A DNA stretch of 64,000 nucleotides from Desulfobulbaceae bacterium (GCA_018335795.1 JAGXRP010000033.1:193973-257972); one strand, 5' to 3'; positions 16,554 through 26,357 are shown, counted from the stretch's first letter. Numbers and translations are program-made. The notes: a model not told the origin generated them from the sequence alone.

Positions 16554-18698
16554 TCACTTTTTAGAAATCTGCTTGCTTTGACAGGCTCTAGTATAAAAAT
16601 CTGTACTTATACTATCGCCTCTTTGCATAGAAATTTCCCAATCCTGGCAAGCTGCATTTTTGTTTCCGTATGCATATAGGGCTTTCCCTCTCTGGCGAAG
16701 AGTGAGAGTTGTATCATGATGTTGTTCGAGCGCCAAATTGAAATCATCAATTGCCTTTTTATAATCCTTATACATGCCGAAAAGCACTCCACGATTGAAA
16801 TACGCCTCGGGATAAAACTCTCGTAATTCTAATGCAGCATTCAAATCTTTCATTGCTTTATCGTTTTGAGCAGATTTGATTAGCGTCACACCTCGGAAAT
16901 ATAGTGCTTCCGGATATTTTTCTCTTAGTTTCAAAGCTTCATTGAAATCTGCCAAAGCACCACCAAAATCATTCAAATCATATTTTACAACACCACGATT
17001 GAAAAATGTAAATGCGGAGTGTTTGTAAAATTCCAATGCTTTGTCAAAATCTTTTACAGCAAGTTCTGATTTTTTCAATTTCCCATAAGTCAATCCTCTT
17101 GCTCCATATGCTTGAGTATAGTTGGGATTTACTTCAAGCACTTTGTTCAATTGCTCAAGCGATTCTTCAAATCTATTGTTTTTTTGAAGTAGCATGGCAA
17201 AATTTGTCCTAATTTGGTACGCTTCGGGTTTCAATTCCAAAGCTCTTTTATAATCTTTATATGATGAATCTAACATTCCAAGAATTGAATAGCAGTTTGC
17301 GCGATTATTCAATGTGTTAAAAGCATCAGGATTTTGCCTAATAGCCATATTGTAATCCAACAAAGCTTCTTTATGCTTTCCTTTTCTCATCAAATAGTTG
17401 CCACGATTATTGAATGCTGAAAGTATATTGTCCGATTTTTCGATGATGTATGAATAAAACGATATTGGATTATCGTATAGCTTCCCATGATTATTAGAAT
17501 AATATGCAAATCCTGCCACAACAATTAAGAATATCGGGATTACCAATTTCAATTTCATGTGAAATTCTTTCATTGGTATGATTGCAGCTAATATCATTAG
17601 TAGTCCCACAACCGGCAAATAAGCACGATGTTCGAGGTAAGAAAAAGTGAAGGAATCTGTTGATTGGCGATAGAGCATCGGTGGCAATGTAAATGCCAAG
17701 AACCAAACCAATCCCATCAAAAACAACTTTTTATCGGATTCTTTATTGAGAATTAAAAAAATAAAAGAAACTACAAAGCCGATTATACCGATTGCTGTTA
17801 CAGGCAGAGTCATATCTGCCATTGGAGTCAGATTAATTGGTACTAAAAACTTGCCGAAAAACTCCGGAATAGTCGAAATATTCAGGAAGAAGTTTGCTAT
17901 TTTGAAATTGGAGTCTCCGGGATTGAAGCCTATCATCAACGTTCTAAACCAAATGTAAAACACCACAACTGCAATCCAAAATGCCAGGCCAGTTAAATAT
18001 CGTGGCTTAAGGAAAGCCTTGAAATCATTTTTTGATTCTATGAAATAGTATGCCGTAAACACTCCTATTGACAGCAGTGCCGTTTCTTTCGAAAATATAG
18101 CGAAAAGAAAAGCAACCACATTCAGTACCAAATACAAATAATTTCGTTTTTCAAGAAAGTTGATGTAGAATATCAGCGAAACAACTGCAAATATTGCCAA
18201 TAAAATATCACCTCTTGACGGAATCCATACTACAGTATGAACAAAGAAGGGATGAATCGAATAAAGGAGACTGAAGCCAAAGGCAATGTAACGGTCAATT
18301 TTGAGCTTGAGTAATAATATAAAGAGAATAAGGCAAAAGATTATATGATAAATCAAATTGCTAAGATGATAAACAAAATTACTATTGTCGCCTATTGTCG
18401 AATCCAAAAGATAGCTGAGTGATTGGAGTGGTCTGTAAAAGTCCCCTGAGCCATATTTCAAAAAAGCGTCCCGTTTGAATGCCTCCTCATAATTTCCGAT
18501 TCCTTTGATTTGCTTTGCATTCTCGAGTATAATATCGTCATCAAAACCGGATAGACCTAAATCAGTTGCATACCAAAATACTAATAATGGCATAATAATC
18601 AGTAGGGCAAGCCCGATTATTATCGAGAAGCCAAATTGCTTCCGAACTTTAGCCTGTTTCTTAGTCTTTGAATGTGGATTCTTCTTCATGTTGTTCAT
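16554..18698 (-). CDS. GT-C-like membrane protein with C-terminal TPR array
   Basis: A 714-residue membrane protein resembling the TMTC/O-mannosyltransferase-like family, in which a polytopic GT-C domain is followed by TPRs. The N-terminus is cytosolic and basic; roughly eleven hydrophobic segments fill residues about 25-410. The first large loop contains GFDDDIILEN and FYRPLQSLSYLLD, typical of this family, and the acidic pair is a plausible catalytic site. Residues about 425-700 contain around eight TPR units (for example FNNRGNYLMRKGKHKEALLDY). It may glycosylate exported proteins using a lipid-linked sugar, but this is inferred. It lies between serC and serA; nothing in its sequence relates it to serine. 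Confidence 0.7.
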   Translation of the reverse strand: MNNMKKNPHSKTKKQAKVRKQFGFSIIIGLALLIIMPLLVFWYATDLGLSGFDDDIILENAKQIKGIGNYEEAFKRDAFLKYGSGDFYRPLQSLSYLLDSTIGDNSNFVYHLSNLIYHIIFCLILFILLLKLKIDRYIAFGFSLLYSIHPFFVHTVVWIPSRGDILLAIFAVVSLIFYINFLEKRNYLYLVLNVVAFLFAIFSKETALLSIGVFTAYYFIESKNDFKAFLKPRYLTGLAFWIAVVVFYIWFRTLMIGFNPGDSNFKIANFFLNISTIPEFFGKFLVPINLTPMADMTLPVTAIGIIGFVVSFIFLILNKESDKKLFLMGLVWFLAFTLPPMLYRQSTDSFTFSYLEHRAYLPVVGLLMILAAIIPMKEFHMKLKLVIPIFLIVVAGFAYYSNNHGKLYDNPISFYSYIIEKSDNILSAFNNRGNYLMRKGKHKEALLDYNMAIRQNPDAFNTLNNRANCYSILGMLDSSYKDYKRALELKPEAYQIRTNFAMLLQKNNRFEESLEQLNKVLEVNPNYTQAYGARGLTYGKLKKSELAVKDFDKALEFYKHSAFTFFNRGVVKYDLNDFGGALADFNEALKLREKYPEALYFRGVTLIKSAQNDKAMKDLNAALELREFYPEAYFNRGVLFGMYKDYKKAIDDFNLALEQHHDTTLTLRQRGKALYAYGNKNAACQDWEISMQRGDSISTDFYTRACQSKQISKK

Positions 18699-18879
18699 AA
18701 TTTAGTTTTAAATAATTTCATTTTATCACTCACATAAGTTCAAATTTAACAAATTTCTTCAAGAATATGAAGCGAACATTTCAACTCTACTTTTTTATGA
18801 ATTTTTTTTTAATTAAGTTTGAATTAGGTTATTTTGCGAAAAGCAAAACCTTTTTATGAATATTTATTAAGGTAATATC

Positions 18880-19788
18880 ATGAGAATTTTAATCGCTGAC
18901 GGGTTATCAAAACAAGGCGCTGACATTTTATCAAATGCAGGGCATGAAGTTGTTGAAATCAAGCTCACTCCCGAAGAATTATTAGAAAACATTAAAGATT
19001 ATGACGCTATTATTGTAAGAAGTGCAACTAAAGTAACTAAAGATGTAATTGACAACGGTGTCAATCTTAAGTGCATTGCTCGTGGTGGCGTTGGTTTGGA
19101 CAACATTGACGTAGTTTATGCCAAAGAAAAAGGAATCCCTGTTCTCAATACTCCCGGAGCATCGTCAATTTCGGTAGCCGAATTAGCTATTGCACATATG
19201 TTCTCGGTTGCAAGATTTATCAATCTCAGCAATACTGCTATGAGACAAGGTCAATGGCCCAAAAAAGATTATGCAAAAGGTTTTGAACTAACAAGTAAAA
19301 CATTAGGTTTGTTTGGCTTTGGCAATATTGGCAAAGAAACTGCAAAACGTGCTTTGGGATTGGGAATGAACGTTATAGCATTTGACCCCTTTATCAAAGA
19401 CACTGATCTGAATGTGAGGTTGGTCACAAAAGATGAAGTTTTGGCAAATTCAGACTTCATTTCAATGCACATGCCTTTAATCAAATCTGAAGGTCCTGCA
19501 ATAACAGCCAAAGAATTTGACAAAATGAAAGATGGCGTCGTAATAATTAACTGTGCACGTGGTGGTGTAATTGTCGAAAAAGATTTGCTCGATGCACTCA
19601 ACTCAGGAAAAGTTAAAGCAGCAGGAATTGATGTTTTTGAAAACGAACCATGTACAGAAGCTCAATTAGCATTAATTAATCACCCAAAAGTCAGCGTGAC
19701 TCCACATATCGGAGCACAAACAGTAGAAGCTCAAGATAGAGTGGGAATTGAAATAGCCGAAAAAGTAGTAAATGCTTTAAAAAATTGA
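18880..19788 (+). CDS. serA: D-3-phosphoglycerate dehydrogenase, short form
   Basis: NAD-dependent dehydrogenase making 3-phosphohydroxypyruvate, the first step of serine synthesis. At 302 residues it lacks the C-terminal ACT regulatory domain, so feedback by serine through an ACT domain is not expected. The cofactor fold GLFGFGNIGKETAKR is at about residues 143-157; catalytic Arg lies in NCARGGVIVE, Glu in DVFENEPC and His in TPHIGAQT. serC is encoded nearby and a DUF1015 gene follows 29 nt downstream in the same direction. A 2-hydroxyacid dehydrogenase of other specificity is possible, but context supports SerA. Confidence 0.9.
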   Translation: MRILIADGLSKQGADILSNAGHEVVEIKLTPEELLENIKDYDAIIVRSATKVTKDVIDNGVNLKCIARGGVGLDNIDVVYAKEKGIPVLNTPGASSISVAELAIAHMFSVARFINLSNTAMRQGQWPKKDYAKGFELTSKTLGLFGFGNIGKETAKRALGLGMNVIAFDPFIKDTDLNVRLVTKDEVLANSDFISMHMPLIKSEGPAITAKEFDKMKDGVVIINCARGGVIVEKDLLDALNSGKVKAAGIDVFENEPCTEAQLALINHPKVSVTPHIGAQTVEAQDRVGIEIAEKVVNALKN

Positions 19789-19817
19789 TTTTTAATAAAA
19801 TAAAATAGGAAAAAAAC

Positions 19818-21059
19818 ATGGCAATATTTAGAAGATTCAAAGCATTTATGCCTGTTCCCGAAAAGGCTCACGAAATTGCAGCACCACCTTATGATGTCAT
19901 CAATTCGGACGAAGCCAGAGAATACGTCAAAAATAAACCGAATTCTTTTCTTCATGTCGGTAAACCGGAAGTAGATTTAGACCCTAAGATTAGTACATAT
20001 GATAAAAGCGTTTACGAAAAGGGTAAAGAAAATTTACATAAATTGATTGAAAATGGCTTACTTTTCGAAGATGAATCGGCACATATTTACGTATATGCTC
20101 AAACAATGAACGGTAAAACGCAGTACGGTCTTGTAGGTTGCGCTTCGGTTGAAGATTATTGGAATGATATAATCAAAAAGCACGAAAAAACACGCAAAGT
20201 TAAAGAAGAAGACAGATGCAATCATGTTAGAGTTACAAATGCTCATACGGGACCCATCTTTTTGACATATCGCGATACTGAGGAAATAAACCGCATTGTG
20301 GCAAATATTGTGAAGAATCCTGCAACAACAGATTTTGTCGCCGAGGATGGAATTCGTCATCAATCATGGGTAATTAAAGATTTAGAACTTATTTCTAAAA
20401 TTGAGAATATGTTACATAATGTACCCACTTTTTACGTCGCAGATGGACATCACAGGTCTGCAGCAGCAGCCATCGTAGGACGTGAACGACAAGATGCAAA
20501 CCCCAAACATCAAGGCACTGAAGAGTATAATTATTTCCTTGCAGTCTTATTCCCGGCTTCACAACTTTATATAATGGATTACAATAGATTAGTAAAAGAT
20601 TTGAATGGTCTAACTACTAATGAATTTATCAACAAGTTGGGTGATGTATTTGAAATTGAAGAATCAGAAAATCAGTTTAAGCCAAATTCAAAAGGCGAAG
20701 TCGGAATGTATTTGGATAAAAAGTGGTATAAATTGAAATTCAAATCAAATTTCAAAAATATTAACGACCCTGTTGATAGCTTAGATGTAGCGTTGCTACA
20801 AAGATACGTCTTAGACTTAATACTTGGTATCGAAGACCCACGTACAGATACCAGAATTGACTTTGTTGGCGGCATCCGTGGATTAGGTGAATTGGAAAGA
20901 CGCGTTGATACTGATGGTATGAAAGTTGCCTTTTCGATGTATGCAACTTCGGTTGATGAATTGATGGCAATTGCCGACGCCGGTAAAATAATGCCACCAA
21001 AATCTACATGGTTCGAACCAAAATTACGTGACGGGATGTTTGTTCACTTTTTAGATTAA
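19818..21059 (+). CDS. DUF1015 protein, candidate free-serine kinase
   Basis: A 413-residue protein of the DUF1015 family, recognised by AAPPYDVINSDEAREYVK near the N-terminus, the central motif VADGHHRSAAA at about residues 206-216, and the C-terminal FVGGIRGL and MPPKSTWFEPK blocks. The family has no settled function that I can state. The DGHHR motif resembles the (D/E)GHHR motif of ParB/sulfiredoxin-fold serine kinases such as archaeal SerK and SbnI. With serA immediately upstream (29 nt) and serC nearby, a role in O-phosphoserine metabolism is a reasonable inference. The start has an A-rich upstream with a GGAAAAA ribosome site. A strong terminator follows. Confidence 0.85.
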   Translation: MAIFRRFKAFMPVPEKAHEIAAPPYDVINSDEAREYVKNKPNSFLHVGKPEVDLDPKISTYDKSVYEKGKENLHKLIENGLLFEDESAHIYVYAQTMNGKTQYGLVGCASVEDYWNDIIKKHEKTRKVKEEDRCNHVRVTNAHTGPIFLTYRDTEEINRIVANIVKNPATTDFVAEDGIRHQSWVIKDLELISKIENMLHNVPTFYVADGHHRSAAAAIVGRERQDANPKHQGTEEYNYFLAVLFPASQLYIMDYNRLVKDLNGLTTNEFINKLGDVFEIEESENQFKPNSKGEVGMYLDKKWYKLKFKSNFKNINDPVDSLDVALLQRYVLDLILGIEDPRTDTRIDFVGGIRGLGELERRVDTDGMKVAFSMYATSVDELMAIADAGKIMPPKSTWFEPKLRDGMFVHFLD

Positions 21060-21084
21060 TATTGCATTTTGAATAGTTATATCT

Positions 21085-21112
21085 AAGCCACCAATTCATG
21101 GTGGCTTTTTTT
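21085..21112 (+). terminator. Rho-independent terminator after the DUF1015 gene
   Basis: A 9-bp stem AAGCCACCA/TGGTGGCTT with a 5-nt loop is followed by a T-run. It ends the serA-DUF1015 unit. Confidence 0.87.
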
Positions 21113-21213
21113 TCATAGATCATATTTTTTTTAAATATGACAATTAATTAATTTATCAATTCAAGTACAAGTATTAATTTCGTATATTCAATTCACAAAT
21201 TTTGGAGTTTTTT

Positions 21214-22209
21214 ATGAAAGTCTTAAAAATGATACTAATGATAATTGTTGCAATTGTCATACTGTTCCTTGTGGTTGCTGCTTTTATGCCATCTTCTTAT
21301 CATGTAGAAAGAAGCATTGACATTAATCAGCCTGTCGAACTCGTTTTTGAGCAAGTCTCGGATTTGTACAACTTTGAGCAATGGAGCCCATGGAATGAAA
21401 TGGAACCCTCCGCTTATTCCCCTGTCGAAGGAATGGGAGTCGGTCAAGTATCTAAATGGGATGGCGATACCGTTGGCAAAGGTGCTTTAACAGTTACCGG
21501 TATTACCGAATATGAATCTGTTACACAATCATTGAAATTTGAGAAACCATATGAAGGTGCAGCAGATATTACTTTTACTTTCGTAAAAAATGCTGATGGC
21601 ACCATCAAGGTAACATGGTCAACTGTAGGCGAATTAGGCTATCCTATTGAAAGATTTTTCAAGCCTATGATTGAATCAGAACTTTCTAAATCTTTTGATG
21701 AAGGTTTGGCAAAATTGAAAGCTCGAAGTGAGGCAATTAAAGATTTTGTTAAAATCGAAGTAACAGATTTTCTTGGAGGAAAGTATTATACAATATCTGA
21801 TAATGGACATATAAGTGAAATTGAAGGTAAAATGAATAAGATATTTCCGGAACTATATGAATTTATTGGTAGGAGTGGTTTGAAGATGTCAGGGTTACCA
21901 GTTACTATTAATAATGCATGGAGCATGGAATTAATGACTTGGGATTTTACTGTTTGCATTCCAGTAAACGATAACTCTGTCGCTCCGACAGGAAGAATCA
22001 AAGCTATGGAATTGCCGGCTATGAAAGTAGCTAAAGCTGTTCACGTTGGTCCTTATGACAGTTCCGAAAAAACTTACATGGCAATTGAAGCATTCCTTAA
22101 AAAACGTACATTAGAATCTGCCGGAAAATCTATGGAAGAATATGTAAATAGTCCACAAGATACTCCACCTAATGAATTGATAACAAATATTTACTATCCT
22201 ATAAAATAA
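21214..22209 (+). CDS. Membrane-anchored SRPBCC + GyrI-like effector-binding protein
   Basis: A 331-residue protein with an N-terminal membrane anchor (KMILMIIVAIVILFLVVAAF), then an SRPBCC/polyketide-cyclase-like domain at about residues 30-175 (VERSIDINQPVELVFEQVSD, WSPWNEMEP), then a GyrI/AraC effector-binding-like domain at about 180-331 (PAMKVAKAVHVGPYDSSEKTY and LITNIYYPIK at the end). These domains bind small hydrophobic ligands; the ligand is unknown. The ATG at 21214 follows a GGAG site at 21204-21207; a TTG 12 nt upstream overlaps that site and is rejected. The gene is flanked on both sides by terminators, so it is probably monocistronic. Confidence 0.82.
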   Translation: MKVLKMILMIIVAIVILFLVVAAFMPSSYHVERSIDINQPVELVFEQVSDLYNFEQWSPWNEMEPSAYSPVEGMGVGQVSKWDGDTVGKGALTVTGITEYESVTQSLKFEKPYEGAADITFTFVKNADGTIKVTWSTVGELGYPIERFFKPMIESELSKSFDEGLAKLKARSEAIKDFVKIEVTDFLGGKYYTISDNGHISEIEGKMNKIFPELYEFIGRSGLKMSGLPVTINNAWSMELMTWDFTVCIPVNDNSVAPTGRIKAMELPAMKVAKAVHVGPYDSSEKTYMAIEAFLKKRTLESAGKSMEEYVNSPQDTPPNELITNIYYPIK

Positions 22210-22227
22210 TAGAAAAGATTAATATTT

Positions 22228-22260
22228 AAAGACTGCTTCTTTGATGCAGTCTTTTTTTTT
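22228..22260 (+). terminator. Rho-independent terminator after the SRPBCC gene
   Basis: A 9-bp stem AAAGACTGC/GCAGTCTTT is followed by a long T-run. It lies 18 nt after the stop. Confidence 0.88.
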
Positions 22261-22290
22261 ATTCATTACTTAATTACTGATTAATTTCGC

Positions 22291-22320
22291 TTTGTAGGTA
22301 GTGTAAAAATTGTAAATTTG
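22291..22320 (+). promoter_or_regulatory. Bacteroidota-type promoter of the saccharopine-dehydrogenase-like operon
   Basis: TTTG at 22291-22294 and TAAATTTG at 22313-22320 are separated by 18 nt, matching the Bacteroidota -33/-7 consensus (TTTG ... TAnnTTTG). Transcription would begin about 25 nt before the ATG at 22351. Confidence 0.65.
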
Positions 22321-22350
22321 TAAGATGTTAAAATATTCTATCGAAAAGCA

Positions 22351-23481
22351 ATGAAAAAAGTTTGTGTATTAGGTTCAGGAATGGTTGGAAGTGCTATGGC
22401 AATTGATTTAAGCAGGCGTTTCAAAATTACTGTCGCTGACAAATCCCAAGACCATTTATCGCAATTAGTCAAGTTAGGCATTGCCACTGTTGTTACCGAC
22501 TTATCAAAATCTGAGAATGTAGCACAAGTAGTTTCAGAAGCAAACTTAGTTATTTGTGCTGTACCCGGTTTTATGGGTTATAAAACGCTTGAATACGTTA
22601 TTAATGCCGGTAAAAATGTGGTTGATATTTCATTTTTTCCCGAAGACGCTTACAACTTAGATGCAAAAGCTAAAGCAAAAAATATTACAGCTATAGTTGA
22701 TATGGGGGTTGCACCAGGCATGGATAATTTTCTGTTAGGTCATCATGTCCGTAAAATGGAAGTTACGGATTTCAAATGTTACGTTGGAGGTTTGCCAAAG
22801 CTTCGAAGCCACCCGTTCCAATACAAGGCACCGTTCTCACCTGTTGATGTACTCGAGGAATACACCAGACCAGCTCGATATATTGAAAATTCTCATCTTA
22901 TTGTCAAGCCTGCTTTAACCGACCCTGAATATTTGGAATTTGAAGGAATCGGCACTTTGGAAGCATTTAATACTGACGGATTACGCACAATTATGCGAAA
23001 TATCACAGCTCCAAATATGATTGAAAAAACACTACGGTGGCCAGGACATATTGATTTGATGCGCGCTCTGATAAAAGCCGGATTCTTGGATACAAACAAA
23101 ATCCAAATAGGGAAAGTCAAAATTTCTCCTATGGACTTTACTTCACATATTTTATTCGAAAACTGGAGATTACAACCTGGTGATTTGGAATTTACAGTCA
23201 TGAGAGTGGAAATTGTAGGAAATGAAAATGGGCAAAGAGTTAAATACGTTTACGATGTATATGACGAAACAGACATTGCTACAGGAACTTCATCAATGGC
23301 TCGCACCACAGGTTATACAGCGACTGCAGTGGCTTCACTATTCTTAGAAGGGTTGTTTAATGAAAAGGGAATAATTGCACCTGAAATGTTACCAATAAAT
23401 GACACTATTTTCGACTATGTAATGGATTACCAACTTCAACGCAATATTTATTACAACATCAATAAACAGATTCTTGACTGA
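22351..23481 (+). CDS. Saccharopine dehydrogenase-like oxidoreductase
   Basis: A 376-residue NAD(P)-dependent oxidoreductase of the saccharopine dehydrogenase family. The Rossmann motif VLGSGMVGSAMA is at residues 6-17; the middle has DMGVAPGMDN, the family fingerprint; and the substrate half contains GGLPKLRSHPFQYKAPFSP. Candidate reactions include saccharopine or carboxynorspermidine dehydrogenation; the sequence alone does not decide. It follows a convincing promoter and its stop overlaps the start of the methyltransferase gene by 1 nt (TGATG), so it heads a four-gene operon with the methyltransferase, dprA and the polyprenyl synthase. There is no neighbouring lysine-degradation gene. Confidence 0.85.
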   Translation: MKKVCVLGSGMVGSAMAIDLSRRFKITVADKSQDHLSQLVKLGIATVVTDLSKSENVAQVVSEANLVICAVPGFMGYKTLEYVINAGKNVVDISFFPEDAYNLDAKAKAKNITAIVDMGVAPGMDNFLLGHHVRKMEVTDFKCYVGGLPKLRSHPFQYKAPFSPVDVLEEYTRPARYIENSHLIVKPALTDPEYLEFEGIGTLEAFNTDGLRTIMRNITAPNMIEKTLRWPGHIDLMRALIKAGFLDTNKIQIGKVKISPMDFTSHILFENWRLQPGDLEFTVMRVEIVGNENGQRVKYVYDVYDETDIATGTSSMARTTGYTATAVASLFLEGLFNEKGIIAPEMLPINDTIFDYVMDYQLQRNIYYNINKQILD

Positions 23482-24293
23482 TGATATCTATTGACAATAT
23501 TGATGATGATAGAATCGTAGATTATCGTAATTTGAAGCAGCAATCTATTCATGGAGCAAGGAAAGACAGATTCGTGGTTGAGGGTAGAAAAGTAGTTCAA
23601 AAATTATTGGAAAGCAAACTCGAAACCCTTTCGATTTTTGCAACTAAAGAGTTTTATAGCGAAAATATAGATTTGATAAATAGTAAAGTAAATGTTATTT
23701 CCCAATTTGTTGCTTCAAAATCAATGATGAATGAAATTGCAGGTTTCAAGTTACATTCAGGTATTTTAGCAGTTGCTCTTACACCAAATTTCTGCAATGT
23801 CGGCGAACTATCAGATACAATAGTCGCGCTAAACAAAATTGGAGATGCCGAAAATTTAGGTTCGATTATTCGAAATTGTATTGCTTTTGGAGTTAATTCG
23901 ATTATCATAGATTCGGGCACATATTACCCTTACTCGAGAAGGGTCGCGAGGGTCTCAATGGGTGCACTTTTTAAAATAAAAATTGCATCATATAACACTT
24001 TAAGTGAATCGCTTAAACCATTGAAACGTAATAAATATAATATTTACGCAATCGAAAATAATATAGACTCGGAGCCAGTAGAGAATTTTAATTTTGTTGG
24101 TAAAAAAATCCTTATATTTGGTAACGAAACAAATGGAATAAGTAGAGAGATTTTAAAAGTTTGTGATAGTATTTTGGAAATTAAAATGAATAACGATATT
24201 GAATCATTAAATGTAGCATCTGCATCAGCTATTTTACTCAATAAAATATACGAAAATAGACATGGCGATACCATCAGATTGGAATATACTTGA
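23481..24293 (+). CDS. SpoU/TrmH-family RNA methyltransferase
   Basis: A 270-residue SAM-dependent RNA 2'-O-methyltransferase of the SPOUT superfamily. The N-terminal substrate-binding domain (SIHGARKDRFVVEGRKVV) is followed by the three SpoU motifs: NLGSIIRNCIAFG, LIFGNETNGISRE and ESLNVASASAILL. The target may be 23S rRNA (RlmB-like) or tRNA; it cannot be set from sequence alone. The start ATG shares an A with the upstream TGA, and the end overlaps dprA by 32 nt, so translation is coupled on both sides. Confidence 0.9.
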   Translation: MISIDNIDDDRIVDYRNLKQQSIHGARKDRFVVEGRKVVQKLLESKLETLSIFATKEFYSENIDLINSKVNVISQFVASKSMMNEIAGFKLHSGILAVALTPNFCNVGELSDTIVALNKIGDAENLGSIIRNCIAFGVNSIIIDSGTYYPYSRRVARVSMGALFKIKIASYNTLSESLKPLKRNKYNIYAIENNIDSEPVENFNFVGKKILIFGNETNGISREILKVCDSILEIKMNNDIESLNVASASAILLNKIYENRHGDTIRLEYT

Positions 24294-25356
24294 CATACTT
24301 AGATTGAGTTTTACAAAAGGAATTTCCTCTTATGAATTGATGAGAATTGTAAGTGATTTCAAATCATTGAAAGAGTTAGTTGAATCATCACATCCGATTA
24401 GGAATAAAGTCTTTGCTGATGAATTATTTGCATCCGGCAATCATTATTACGATGAAAGCATGAAGCAAATTGAACTCGCAGATAATCACAAGAGCAAATT
24501 GATTACAATTTGGGACTCGGATTACCCTGAGTTACTGAAGTCAATTGCCTATCCACCACCAATACTATTTGTAAAGGGGCAATTACAAGAATTTGATTCG
24601 ATTGCTATAGCAATTGTTGGTACAAGACACCCTTCAACGTATGGAAGGCTCTGCACAGAGAGATTTGCTGATTATTTTGCTTTGAATGATATTGTCGTTG
24701 TAAGTGGCTTAGCATATGGAATAGATACCACAGCACATATGACGACAGTAAAAAGCAAAGGAATAACCTATGCAGTAATTGCTTCCGGAATTGATAAACT
24801 CTCCCCTTCGACGTCTGTTAGTAATGCCGACAAAATCATCGAAGCAGGCGGAGCGATAATTTCAGAATATAAATTTGGAGTTAGCGCCAATTTAAGCTCA
24901 TTTCCTCAACGAAATAGAATTATTGCAGGCATTTCCAAAGCTGTTCTGATTGTAGAAAGCGCTACAAAAGGTGGCTCTTTGATTACGGCAAGAATTGCAT
25001 TCAACGAGGGTAGAGAAGTATTTGCAATTCCCGGAAATATAAATAATAAAACTAGTGATGGCACAAATGAATTAATCAGAGTTGAATCAGCAAAAATCGC
25101 ATTGACTCCTCAGCAAATATTGCAAGATTTAGGATTTGACAAAGTGGGATTTGAATCAAACAAGAAAGCCCCTGTATTCACTAATAAAAGCGCCGAACAA
25201 CTCTATAGCTTGTTGTCATACGAACCTGTCCATATAGATGCATTACTTCAACAAAGCGAACTTGACATTTCAATGTTACTCGTTTTGCTGCTCGAATTAG
25301 AATTTAATGGTCATATCAGACAATTACCCGGTAAGTATTATATACTAAACAATTAA
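24262..25356 (+). CDS. dprA: DNA processing protein DprA
   Basis: Single-stranded DNA-binding protein that loads RecA on incoming DNA during natural transformation. It has 364 residues with the SAM-like N-terminal domain (residues about 1-70), the Rossmann-like core with GTRHPSTYG, SGLAYGIDTTAHM, EAGGAIISEYKFG, FPQRNRIIAG and SATKGGSLITAR, and a C-terminal winged-helix domain (about 300-364) ending in GHIRQLPGKYY. It overlaps the methyltransferase gene by 32 nt and precedes the polyprenyl synthase by 13 nt. Presence of DprA suggests competence, but no other competence gene is in the window. Confidence 0.94.
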   Translation: MAIPSDWNILDILRLSFTKGISSYELMRIVSDFKSLKELVESSHPIRNKVFADELFASGNHYYDESMKQIELADNHKSKLITIWDSDYPELLKSIAYPPPILFVKGQLQEFDSIAIAIVGTRHPSTYGRLCTERFADYFALNDIVVVSGLAYGIDTTAHMTTVKSKGITYAVIASGIDKLSPSTSVSNADKIIEAGGAIISEYKFGVSANLSSFPQRNRIIAGISKAVLIVESATKGGSLITARIAFNEGREVFAIPGNINNKTSDGTNELIRVESAKIALTPQQILQDLGFDKVGFESNKKAPVFTNKSAEQLYSLLSYEPVHIDALLQQSELDISMLLVLLLELEFNGHIRQLPGKYYILNN

Positions 25357-25369
25357 GAATGGTGACATC

Positions 25370-26353
25370 ATGGATTTCAAGTTAGAATTAGAAAAATTTA
25401 TTAATGAAATTGAAAAAAAAATTCAAGAATCATTACCAGTTGGACAACCGAATAATTTATATGAACCATTCCGTTATATTATGCAAGAAGGAGGTAAACG
25501 GATTAGACCTGTTCTTTCGATGATTTGTGCAGGAGTAGTCGGAGCCAATCCATATGACGCAACAAAAAGTGGAGCCGCAATCGAAATTTTGCACAATTTC
25601 ACACTCGTACATGACGACATTATGGATGGTTCGCCACTTCGTAGAGGTCGCCAAACAATACACATGAAATGGAATAGGGATATTGCAATTCTCACAGGGG
25701 ATGTAATGGTCGGGTATGCCTATAGTATGCTACCGAAACCATCGGAGCATGTAAGAAGCGAACAAATCATGAACATTTTCTCTAATGAGTTGATTGAAGT
25801 TTGCGAAGGTCAAGTCTTAGACATGGAATTCAACGACCGTAAAGATGTAACTATGCTTGATTACATCAATATGATTGATAAAAAAACAGCGCGCTTGATT
25901 GAAGCTGCTTGCTTAATTGGAGCACATATTGGAAATGCGAATGATGCTCAACTCAGAACACTCAAAATCGCAGCACATAATATAGGCTTGGCTTTTCAAA
26001 TTCAAGATGATTTATTGGATATGCTTGCCGATGAAAAGAAATTAGGCAAAAAAATCGGAAAAGATATTATCGAAGGCAAAAAGACTTTCTTAATTTTAGC
26101 AGCAAAGGAAATGTCTATAAAAGAATCGGACAAAGATCTTATTGATGATTTTTACAATAAAAACGGATTGCCTGAGCAATTCATCCCACAAATGGATGAA
26201 TTATTCAGACGCACCGGAGCTTACGAGCTTGCCTCAGAGCAGATTCGAACATATTTCGAAAATACTTATGTCGAATTGAAAAATCTCGAAGAAAATGATT
26301 ACACAAGAATGCTTACTTGGCTAATCAGTTCAATCGAAAATCGAAATTTCTGA
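25370..26353 (+). CDS. Trans-isoprenyl (polyprenyl) diphosphate synthase
   Basis: Condenses isopentenyl diphosphate with an allylic diphosphate, supplying quinone side chains, undecaprenyl precursors or carotenoids. It has 327 residues. The first Asp-rich motif is LVHDDIMDGSPLRRG at about residues 82-96 and the second is FQIQDDLLDMLAD. The N-terminal block GGKRIRPVL is typical. Chain length cannot be set reliably from the residues before the first motif. The ATG follows a GGTGAC site and the gene ends the operon. Its stop lies 4 nt from the convergent TM2 gene, with no clear terminator between. Confidence 0.92.
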   Translation: MDFKLELEKFINEIEKKIQESLPVGQPNNLYEPFRYIMQEGGKRIRPVLSMICAGVVGANPYDATKSGAAIEILHNFTLVHDDIMDGSPLRRGRQTIHMKWNRDIAILTGDVMVGYAYSMLPKPSEHVRSEQIMNIFSNELIEVCEGQVLDMEFNDRKDVTMLDYINMIDKKTARLIEAACLIGAHIGNANDAQLRTLKIAAHNIGLAFQIQDDLLDMLADEKKLGKKIGKDIIEGKKTFLILAAKEMSIKESDKDLIDDFYNKNGLPEQFIPQMDELFRRTGAYELASEQIRTYFENTYVELKNLEENDYTRMLTWLISSIENRNF

Positions 26354-26357
26354 TATA

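Noticed and set aside
18699-18879. Regulatory RNA or riboswitch upstream of serA
   Set aside because: The gap is AT-rich with no conserved stem; only fragments of promoter elements with wrong spacing (TTTG near 18818, TTATTTTG near 18829) are visible.
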